From Acidobacteriota bacterium (GTDB lineage: Bacteria > Acidobacteriota > Terriglobia > Acidiferrales > UBA7541): a stretch of DNA of 39,676 bases. Positions 6,528 through 12,679 of this stretch are shown one piece after another. Below the pieces are notes generated by a model. It was not told the DNA's origin, searched no databases, and saw nothing but the letters and a program-made list of their open reading frames with translations. The first letter of the stretch is position 1. Each line of letters opens with the position of its first letter. The stretch spans positions 1 through 39,676 of the forward strand of contig JABDFR010000026.1 of assembly GCA_013286465.1 (NCBI GenBank). The letters run 5' to 3'. Both the position numbers and the translations under genes were made by a program.

Positions 6528-8207
6528 CTACTTCTCCGCCTTCCGCAAACTCTCCTCGCGAATCCCCCGAAACTCCGCCGTAGCCGTCCACTCCGGGATC
6601 CTCTCCGCCTCCGCCACGCGATACCCCACCAAAAAATAAAGCTGGCAATCCTCCGCCGCCCCACTCATGTCCCAGTCGCTCTTAATTACATCACTAGGCT
6701 TGTGATAATCCTCAGCCGTGTATTTCTTTCGCCGTTCAATCCCCCAACCGGCAGGCTTCCCCACAAAATCCACTCCCGGATCCGGATCAAAAGCCGGCAC
6801 CCCCACCTTCGCAAAACTAAAATGATCCGACCGGTAATAAAATCCCTTCTCCGGCTCCGGATCAGAATCCACCCGCCGCCCCTGCTCCTTGGCCACAGCC
6901 GCCACCACATCATCCAGCGACGACTTCCCATTCCCCACCACAGTGATATCCCGAGTCTTCCCCCAAACATTAATCGCATCCATGTTGATATCAGCCGCCG
7001 TCGAAGCCACCGGATAGAGCGGATGCTCCGCGTAATAACGCGACCCCAGCAACCCCTGCTCCTCGCCCGTCACAGAAAGAAAAATCATCGTCCGCTTAGG
7101 CGCCACTTTCAATTCATGAAACGCCCGCGCAATTTCCAAAAGCGCTGCCGACCCCGAAGCATTGTCCACCGCCCCATGATAAATCTTGTCCCCATTCACC
7201 TCCGGCCCAATCCCAAAGTGATCCCAATGCGCCGTATAAATCACATACTGATTCTTCAATTTCGCATCGCTACCCGTAAGCTTCGCAATCACGTTATGCG
7301 AATCAATAGTCCGAATCTTGTTGTAAATCTCAATCGAAGCGGTCATCCCCAAAGCCACCGGCTGAAAATCAATGCGCGCCGCCTTCGCCTTCAAATCCGC
7401 AAAATCCTGTCCAGCCGCGCGGAACAGCGATTCCGCCTCCTCGTGCGTGATCCAGCTCTCTACCGCGACGCGATTCATATTCTTATCCGCCGAAGCCAAA
7501 TCAAATTGCTCCGCGCTCCAGCTATTCCTCACCACTTCCCAAGGATACCCAGCCCTCTCCGTCTCATGAACGATGATGCAACCCGCCGCCCCCAATTCCG
7601 CCGCCTTCTCAAATTTGTAAGTCCACCGCCCGTAGTAAGTCATCGCCTTGCCGCCAAACATTCTTTCATCCGGCACCGGCGGATCATTGATCAGTACCAC
7701 GATCTCTTTTCCGCGCACGTCCATTCCCTTGAAGTCGTCCCATTTATATTCAGGCGCCTGCACGCCATAGCCAACGAAAACCATCTCCGCTTTATCGAGC
7801 TGCGAAGAATTCACCATCCGCTTGGTCCATGCCACGAAATCCTTCTGAAACAAGGCTTGAAGCACGGCCCCATGCCCCGCAAAGGTAAATTCCATAGAAG
7901 CGTCAGGCCGAATCCCCACGAGCGGCACCTTCTGCAAATAAGTCCCATCAGGATTCCCAGCCTCTAAACCCGCCGCGCGAAACTGCTTCTCCATATAAGC
8001 AATACTCAAATCTTCGCCTTTAGTCCCAGGTCCGCGCCCCTCAAACTCATCGGAAGAAAGCACCTTGATATGCGTAAGAATCCGCGCCCCATCAATAGAA
8101 GCCGCCGCATCACCCACACCCTGCGCGAACAGTGCCCCACCAATCCCAGCAATCACCGCCGCGCAAACAATTATTAATTTTCGACCAACTCCGAAATCAA
8201 ATCTCAT
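6528..8207 (-). CDS. Secreted M28-family zinc metallopeptidase with PA domain
   Basis: A 559-residue protein starting at ATG 8207 behind a GGGGGGATACGA purine run; a longer in-frame start adds 15 residues without support. An N-terminal signal peptide (about residues 9-29) is followed by a segment typical of peptidases acting on peptides outside the cytoplasm, a PA insert (about 140-285), and the M28 catalytic core. Zinc-ligand motifs are visible: AHWDHFG with His327, AVDNASG with Asp348, the EE pair at 382-383 in VTGEEQGLLGS, an Asp in INMDAIN, and a late His in RSDHFSF. It probably releases amino acids from peptide N-termini in the periplasm or outside the cell. Confidence 0.9.
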   Translation of the reverse strand: MRFDFGVGRKLIIVCAAVIAGIGGALFAQGVGDAAASIDGARILTHIKVLSSDEFEGRGPGTKGEDLSIAYMEKQFRAAGLEAGNPDGTYLQKVPLVGIRPDASMEFTFAGHGAVLQALFQKDFVAWTKRMVNSSQLDKAEMVFVGYGVQAPEYKWDDFKGMDVRGKEIVVLINDPPVPDERMFGGKAMTYYGRWTYKFEKAAELGAAGCIIVHETERAGYPWEVVRNSWSAEQFDLASADKNMNRVAVESWITHEEAESLFRAAGQDFADLKAKAARIDFQPVALGMTASIEIYNKIRTIDSHNVIAKLTGSDAKLKNQYVIYTAHWDHFGIGPEVNGDKIYHGAVDNASGSAALLEIARAFHELKVAPKRTMIFLSVTGEEQGLLGSRYYAEHPLYPVASTAADINMDAINVWGKTRDITVVGNGKSSLDDVVAAVAKEQGRRVDSDPEPEKGFYYRSDHFSFAKVGVPAFDPDPGVDFVGKPAGWGIERRKKYTAEDYHKPSDVIKSDWDMSGAAEDCQLYFLVGYRVAEAERIPEWTATAEFRGIREESLRKAEK

Positions 8208-8257
8208 TCGTATCCCCCCGTCCAAGTTCCAACGAGCCGCATTGTAACCCACGTCCC

Positions 8258-8283
8258 GTAGGGGAGGGTGCTTTAGCCCTCCC
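8258..8283 (+). repeat. GTAG-headed REP-like hairpin, family C
   Basis: GTAGGGGAGGG is followed by TGCTTTAG and CCCTCCC, giving a seven-base stem at 8262-8268/8277-8283. It lies in the gap between the divergent peptidase and TPR-protein genes. The stem differs from the other GTAG elements in the window but the head and size are the same. Confidence 0.6.
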
Positions 8284-8376
8284 GCCTTTCGGCCAGCCTT
8301 GAGTCGCCGCCGTATCGACCCTCCGCGCTAACGTTCCCCACTCCAATCCATCTAACAAAAAACCAGGAGCCCAAAC

Positions 8377-9288
8377 ATGTCCGGCCTCACGAAAATTCTC
8401 TACCTCTCGATAGCGCTGACATTCATCACAACACCAATCTCCGCCCAACAAGCCCCAACCCAATCCGCAGCCGACGAACTCTTCAATCACAACGACTGGC
8501 AAAAAGCCGCCCAAGCCTACCAACAACTAACCACCACCGATCCAAGAAACGCCGCAGCTTGGCAAAATCTTGGCGAGTCGCTACTCCAACTAAAAAATTA
8601 CCCAGAATCCATTCAAGCCTTCCAAAAAGCCGCGGCTCTAAATTTCCACCCCTTTGTAAATCAAATTAACCAAGCCCGAGCCTACGCCGAAAAAGGCAAT
8701 CGCGAAGAAGCCATGAACCTCCTAAAACAGATCGCAGCCACCAGCCAAGCAGGCCGGGCCCGCCCGTTCATCCTAGGCAGCGCCGAGTTCGCCCGTTATA
8801 AAGACGACCCCGATTACAAAGCAATCCTCGAAGCCGTCGCCCCCTGCAAATCCCCCGAATACCATCAATTCGATTTCTGGATAGGCGATTGGGAAGTCCA
8901 AGATCCGCAAGGCAACGTAGTCGGCCACAACGCAGTAACCGCAGAACAAGACGGTTGCCTAATCATCGAACATTGGACCGCCACAGGCGGCGCCCAAACC
9001 GGAACCAGCTTCAACTACTACGACATCCGCGACAAAAAATGGCATCAACTCTATCTAGATAATTCCGGAAACGCCGGCGCCTTCCCGGCAATGTCCGGCA
9101 ATCTAATAGCAGATAAGATGGTCCTGGTAACAAACGATCCAAACGCCCCACCCTCAAAATGGACGTGGTACACCGTCTCCCCGAACCACGTAAGACAAAT
9201 GGCCGAACAATCCACAGACAATCAAAAGACCTGGCAAATAACTTGGGATTCCGTCTACGTAAAAAAGACAACCGAAGCGATCCACTAG
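8377..9288 (+). CDS. Secreted TPR protein with lipocalin-like C-terminal domain
   Basis: A 303-residue protein; ATG 8377 follows AGGAG with a seven-base spacer. Residues 1-23 are a signal peptide. Residues 27-130 hold about three tetratricopeptide repeats (AAAWQNLGESLLQLKNYPES is the clearest). From about residue 150 a beta-rich domain begins with the run FDFWIGDWEV and continues to the end; this start is typical of DUF1579-like/lipocalin-type domains. TPRs usually bind partner proteins and the beta domain may bind a small ligand, but neither is shown by context. It lies after a gap with a GTAG hairpin and before a repeat-rich gap. Confidence 0.75.
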   Translation: MSGLTKILYLSIALTFITTPISAQQAPTQSAADELFNHNDWQKAAQAYQQLTTTDPRNAAAWQNLGESLLQLKNYPESIQAFQKAAALNFHPFVNQINQARAYAEKGNREEAMNLLKQIAATSQAGRARPFILGSAEFARYKDDPDYKAILEAVAPCKSPEYHQFDFWIGDWEVQDPQGNVVGHNAVTAEQDGCLIIEHWTATGGAQTGTSFNYYDIRDKKWHQLYLDNSGNAGAFPAMSGNLIADKMVLVTNDPNAPPSKWTWYTVSPNHVRQMAEQSTDNQKTWQITWDSVYVKKTTEAIH

Positions 9289-9368
9289 AAATCTGTTTGC
9301 CTTTGATTTTAGTTCAGGGAGCCCCATGCGCGCTCTTGGGCGCGGGACTTTTGACTTTTTCTTACGTC

Positions 9369-9400
9369 GTCATTCCGAGCCGCCGTCTGGCGAGGAATCT
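9369..9400 (+). repeat. CATTCCGAG...GAGGAATCT type dispersed repeat
   Basis: GTCATTCCGAG and CGAGGAATCT flank a short GC-rich middle. Strings of this kind are, from general knowledge, among the commonest dispersed repeats in several bacterial phyla. Only one copy lies in this window, so the assignment rests on recognition. Confidence 0.5.
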
Positions 9401-9420
9401 CTCCTCGATTTTCTCCGCCT

Positions 9421-9450
9421 CTGAAATCTGAAATTTCAAATTTGAAATCT
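9421..9450. repeat. AT-rich TGAAATTT palindromic repeat, second copy
   Basis: CTGAAATCTGAAATTTCAAA continues into TTTGAAATCT. It shares the alternating TGAAATTT unit with 549-580 and sits directly after the CATTCCGAG block. Confidence 0.6.
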
Positions 9451-9535
9451 CGTCGCCGTCGACTTTGGGTCCGGATGCCTCACGCGCTGCCCTCGCACGT
9501 GGGGCCTTTGACTTTTCCGGCCGTCGCACTTCACC

Positions 9536-9560
9536 GTAGCGCCGGCAGCCTGCCGGCGCT
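9536..9560 (+). repeat. GTAG-headed perfect GC palindrome
   Basis: GTAG is followed by arms AGCGCCGGCAG (9538-9548) and CTGCCGGCGCT (9550-9560), which pair perfectly around one base. The head GTAGCGCCGGC matches family A at 16450-16488, but the tail differs. It is a strong hairpin in a non-coding mosaic. Confidence 0.7.
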
Positions 9561-10058
9561 CTTGACTTTGCCTTCTCAAACGCCAAAAAACTCCCAACTG
9601 CAGCAGCAGGTGCCTCGCCGCAGTCCGTCATAAACGCCCAAGTACCATTGACTAATGATAACTCCAACGATACCCTGTCTCCGCAAGTCAGCAGTCCAAG
9701 ACGCGGGGCAGGCCCTCCAAAGCCGGCCGTAAAACGCGCCTCAAAACTGAATCTCTAGGGGCTTTAATCCAATGCCTGGTCCAAACGCCAGCAGCGTAAG
9801 CTATTCCATAAAACCAAATAGAAGCCCGCATCCGCGTACAAGAGCCCGCAAAAAGGCCCACAGCAAAGCAAAAAACACGCTTCAGCGTACCCCCGGATTT
9901 GTAGCGCTTAGAAACAACCCCGATCCTTTGTTTTGTTCAAGTTACATGCGGTTTTTAATCTCACCATGTAGCGATTAAAATAGATTGCCAAGCGAATGAA
10001 AATCGAACAACTGGAAGTCATTCACAACTCGAAACTGCTAGAATCCAACGGCGCCCCC

Positions 10059-10065
10059 AAGGAGG
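10059..10065 (+). promoter_or_regulatory. Strong Shine-Dalgarno that sets the aminotransferase start
   Basis: AAGGAGG stands five bases before the ATG at 10071. The alternative in-frame ATG at 9996 has no such site and would add 25 residues unlike the family. Confidence 0.8.
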
Positions 10066-10070
10066 CCCGG

Positions 10071-10952
10071 ATGGTCCACAAACACGTCTTCCACAACGAT
10101 CGCCTACAACCCATCGACCAGGTCCGCCTCTCCCCAGGACAAGCGGGCCTGCTGAGCGGCTGGGGCCTATTCACCACCCTGCGCATAGCCGGCGGCGTCC
10201 CCTTCGAATACCAGCGACACTGGAAACGCCTAGAAAAAGACGCCTCCCGCACCCACTGCCCCTTCCCCTTCGACTCCCAAAAAGTCCGCAACCAACTCTA
10301 CGAAGTCCTGCAAGCCAATAAAGTCGAAGAAGGCTCCGCCAGAATTTACGTTATCTACAATCAGCCGGGCTTTTGGGCCAGCGAAGAAAAATTCCCGCCG
10401 GCCGACTTGATCATTTATTCAGCGGGCCTGCCGGCCCACAAAGAGCCGGCCCGCCTAAATCTGCGCGAGCAGGGCCGCCACGCCGCTTCTCCGCTTGCTG
10501 GCGTGAAAGTAACTTCGTGGCTTAACAACGTCTGGAATATCTACGAGGCCCAACAAGCCGGTTACGACGAGGTGGTTCTGCTAAATGAGCGAGGCGAAGT
10601 GGCCGAATGCACTGCGGCAAATATTTTCGCCGTGCGAAATGGCCAAGTCGAAACGCCGCCGCTAAATTCCGGGTGCCTCGAAGGAATCACCCGCTCAGTA
10701 CTGCTAGAGATCGGCAAAGATGCAGGAGTAAAAGTAGAAGAAAAAATGCTGAAGCCAGAAGATTTATACGCAGCCGAAGAAGTCTTCATCTCTTCAACAA
10801 ATCGCAGCCTGCTAGGCGTAGGCGAAATCGCAGGTCACAAATTCGCAGCCCCAGGCCCAATAACAACAAAGCTAGGCCAAGTCTTCACAAACTACATTTC
10901 CGATTACGTAGCAAAGCATTCCGGCGACGCCATACAAGCCGGAGCCAAGTAG
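10071..10952 (+). CDS. Class-IV PLP aminotransferase (BCAT or aminodeoxychorismate lyase type)
   Basis: A 293-residue enzyme of the class-IV aminotransferase fold. Motifs in order: SGWGLFTTLRI near the start, VKVTSWLNNVW with the expected PLP lysine at residue 146, the GYDEVVLLNERGEVAECTAANIF block, and TPPLNSGCLEGITR, followed by the EVFISSTNRSLLGVGEI end. These fit branched-chain aminotransferases, D-amino acid aminotransferases and 4-amino-4-deoxychorismate lyase (PabC). The single-gene context does not decide among them; the GCLEGITR and FISST segments recall PabC-like members. The stop codon is the TAG of the GTAG repeat that follows. Confidence 0.85.
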   Translation: MVHKHVFHNDRLQPIDQVRLSPGQAGLLSGWGLFTTLRIAGGVPFEYQRHWKRLEKDASRTHCPFPFDSQKVRNQLYEVLQANKVEEGSARIYVIYNQPGFWASEEKFPPADLIIYSAGLPAHKEPARLNLREQGRHAASPLAGVKVTSWLNNVWNIYEAQQAGYDEVVLLNERGEVAECTAANIFAVRNGQVETPPLNSGCLEGITRSVLLEIGKDAGVKVEEKMLKPEDLYAAEEVFISSTNRSLLGVGEIAGHKFAAPGPITTKLGQVFTNYISDYVAKHSGDAIQAGAK

Positions 10953-11044
10953 CACAGCCACTCTCGGCTGTGTCGAATTTTGGTAAGTGAAGAGGTGCAA
11001 CTCGAAAGCCTGCAAAAAGACACAGCCAAGAGTGGCTGTGCTAC
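10949..11044. repeat. Inverted pair of GTAG REP-like hairpins (BIME-like), family B
   Basis: The left arm at 10949-10974 (GTAGCACAGCCACTC then TCGGCTGTGTC) and the right arm at 11019-11044 are reverse complements at 25 of 26 positions, separated by 44 bases. Each arm is itself a small hairpin, CACAGCC pairing with GGCTGTG around six bases. This is the organisation of bacterial interspersed mosaic elements. The left arm contains the stop codon of the aminotransferase. Because the convergent DUF4337 gene ends at 11061, the pair could also act as a two-way transcription terminator. Confidence 0.85.
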
Positions 11045-11060
11045 AAAGTCGCTATGCAGC

Positions 11061-11603
11061 CTAGTGAACCATCAACCCGGCAATCGCAATGGCAACGCCG
11101 CAAGCGCCCATGATCAATCCAATCCCCCAAAAAACCTGCTTGCGAGTAAGGAGGGTAATCGAACAAATCACCAACGCAGCCTCCAGCAAAACTTCGGCCA
11201 AGTCAAACCGGTCCACGCGCTTCTGAAGCATGGCCACTTCGTCCTCGGTCTTCTTAGCCTCCACCTGCGCGTCGTTCTGCTGATCTTTGTACTTCTCAAT
11301 CTCTTTCTCGTACTTGGCTTTCACCGCCTCGACCTGCGGCGAATTCTGCAAAGAGAAAACGCCGATCTCGTCGATAAAAAGTTCGTAGCTGCGACGGCGA
11401 ATGTCCTTAGCCTGATAATAGGCCCACTGATCGGTAGCCTTGGTCTGAGCAAGAAGCTGCTCGGTGGCTGAGCGATGTCCCATCAGCGACGCGGCGGCCA
11501 CAATCACGGCCAAAATCGCCATGGTGATGGTCACGCGTGCAAGCGCCGAGTCGTGCTCGGCATGCTCTGCACGCTCAGCTAGTTCATGAGGTTCTTCGGG
11601 CAT
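11061..11603 (-). CDS. DUF4337-type membrane protein
   Basis: A 180-residue protein; ATG 11603 follows AGGAG by seven bases, so six extra upstream codons are dropped. The order is: an acidic/histidine-containing start, a transmembrane helix (about residues 22-42), a long charged coiled-coil (about 65-135, with KYEKEIEKYKDQQNDAQVEA), then two close hydrophobic segments (about 139-178). This matches DUF4337 proteins, widespread membrane proteins of unknown function. The helical arm suggests oligomer or partner binding. It stands convergent to the aminotransferase, with the inverted GTAG pair between them. Confidence 0.75.
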   Translation of the reverse strand: MPEEPHELAERAEHAEHDSALARVTITMAILAVIVAAASLMGHRSATEQLLAQTKATDQWAYYQAKDIRRRSYELFIDEIGVFSLQNSPQVEAVKAKYEKEIEKYKDQQNDAQVEAKKTEDEVAMLQKRVDRFDLAEVLLEAALVICSITLLTRKQVFWGIGLIMGACGVAIAIAGLMVH

Positions 11604-11768
11604 CGAGGATCTCCTGGCCATAGTTTAGGGAGCCAATAGGCTGCGCGGCGAAGGATAGCAAAAAATCGCCGCCGCGTGCACGATGCCCGAAAGTTTCTGT
11701 AGCCGGGAGATGTGCGCTAAGCTTTCAAAGGCCTGTTGCGAATGGCCAATGTAACGGAGGAACAAGTA

Positions 11769-12092
11769 ATGTCCGATCTGGCAAACAAAACGTGCGTCCC
11801 ATGCCGCGGAGGCGTCCCGCCGCTAGCGGGCGAGGAACTAGCAAAGCTCGCGCGCGAAGTCCCCAAATGGAAAGTAGTAGACGGGCATCACATCACGCGC
11901 AATTTCACGTTCCCAGATTTCGCCCAAGCCCTAGCCTTCGTCAACAAAGTAGGCGCCATTGCCGAAGAACAAGGCCATCACCCAGACATTTTCCTGACCT
12001 GGGGCAAAGCCGACATCACCACCTGGACGCACAAAATCAACGGCCTAACGGAGAGCGATTTCATCCTAGCCGCAAAGATCGACCGCCTGTAG
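11769..12092 (+). CDS. phhB: 4a-hydroxytetrahydrobiopterin dehydratase (pterin-4a-carbinolamine dehydratase)
   Basis: A 107-residue enzyme, the usual size for the family. ATG 11769 follows GGAGG with an eight-base spacer. The signature is clear: E67 then the H70-H71-P72 triad, Trp78, His88 and Asp97 spread as in the family pattern. It dehydrates the 4a-carbinolamine formed by aromatic amino acid hydroxylases, recycling tetrahydrobiopterin, and in some bacteria helps other pterin-linked systems. No phenylalanine hydroxylase is visible in the window. The pair Cys9 and Cys12 in the N-terminal extension (CVPCRGG) is seen in bacterial members of this type. Confidence 0.9.
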   Translation: MSDLANKTCVPCRGGVPPLAGEELAKLAREVPKWKVVDGHHITRNFTFPDFAQALAFVNKVGAIAEEQGHHPDIFLTWGKADITTWTHKINGLTESDFILAAKIDRL

Positions 12093-12232
12093 ATCCGCAG
12101 ACCGTGTCCGGTGGCGCAACGAAAAATCCCGCAAGCGGACAGCAGCAGCAGAAGCTAAGGGTCAGCAAGCTCGCTAAGCTCTGATTTTTCAAAGGATTCG
12201 AGGGGGCGCCGCATTGGCGCTCGCCCTGCTCC

Positions 12233-12275
12233 ACTATAACGTGGCGCGATATAGTATGCCGCCAGGCGATATAGT
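12233..12275 (+). promoter_or_regulatory. Candidate PadR operator: TATAGT repeats
   Basis: The spacer before the PadR gene contains ACTATA at 12233-12238, then GCGATATAGT at 12246-12255 and again at 12266-12275. The two direct repeats are exactly 20 bases apart, about two helix turns, and the first TATAGT is an inverted match to the ACTATA. Repeats that lie just upstream of a PadR gene and on one face of the helix are a likely autoregulatory site. Only position and symmetry support this. Confidence 0.6.
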
Positions 12276-12301
12276 CACCGGATGGTGGCTCGGGAGGATG
12301 C

Positions 12302-12670
12302 GTGAGTTCGAAAGACAGAGATCGCGAGCCGCAAGCTCCGCTCACTCCGGCAATGTTCCACATTCTGCTGGCGCTGGCCGACGGCGAAAAGCACGGCTAT
12401 GCGATTTTGAAGGAGGTCGCCGATCGCACTGGCGGCAAAGTGCAGCTCAGCGCCGGGACGCTCTACGGAATCATCAAGCGCCTCGACGAGTCCGGCTGGA
12501 TCCTCGAAAAATCGCAGCGCCCCGACATCGGCTTCGACGATGAGCGCCGCCGCTACTACCAACTCACCGAAACCGGACGCCGCGTCGCCATGGCGGAAGC
12601 GTCGCGATTGCAAGAAATGGTCGACATGGCGCGCGCGAAGCGGCTGGTCCGCAAACCGCGATTGGCATAG
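12302..12670 (+). CDS. PadR-family transcriptional regulator
   Basis: A 122-residue winged-helix regulator. GTG 12302 follows GGGAGG closely. Residues 15-95 carry the PadR fold: FHILLALADGEKHGYAILKE, then LSAGTLYGIIKRLDESGWI, and the RRYYQLTETGR wing. A short basic C-terminal helix follows. The next gene, the ADOP permease, starts nine bases after the stop, so both are one transcript. PadR regulators paired with such permeases usually repress the pair; the TATAGT repeats upstream are the likely target. Confidence 0.9.
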   Translation: MSSKDRDREPQAPLTPAMFHILLALADGEKHGYAILKEVADRTGGKVQLSAGTLYGIIKRLDESGWILEKSQRPDIGFDDERRRYYQLTETGRRVAMAEASRLQEMVDMARAKRLVRKPRLA

Positions 12671-12679
12671 GAGACGCAA

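Larger units (their letters stand above)
9289..10070. other. Repeat-rich intergenic region
   Basis: About 780 bases without a gene I can support. It is a mosaic: a segment around 9343-9370 (GCGCGGGACTTTTGACTTTT) recurs in altered form near 9496-9530, and again near 9560 as CTTGACTTTG. It also holds a CATTCCGAG..CGAGGAATCT block, an AT-rich TGAAATTT block and a GTAG hairpin. The last 75 bases form an in-frame extension of the next gene that I consider untranslated or leader sequence. A promoter for the aminotransferase should lie near the end but I cannot place it. Confidence 0.6.

Noticed and set aside
6702..7967. 421-codon plus-strand frame
   Set aside because: It is the antisense shadow of the M28 peptidase, rich in Arg, Pro and His as expected for such shadows, with no motif.
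9772..9978. 68-codon plus-strand frame before the aminotransferase
   Set aside because: Low-complexity Lys/Arg/Ser/Pro content with no ribosome site in a repeat-rich gap.
9996..10070. In-frame 25-codon extension of the aminotransferase
   Set aside because: The AAGGAGG five bases before the ATG at 10071 marks the real start; the extension does not resemble class-IV enzymes.
12181..12225. GCGCC-GCATT-GGCGC hairpin after the pterin dehydratase, considered as a terminator
   Set aside because: The stem has five pairs and no T-run after it; a T-rich TGATTTTTC lies before rather than behind the hairpin.
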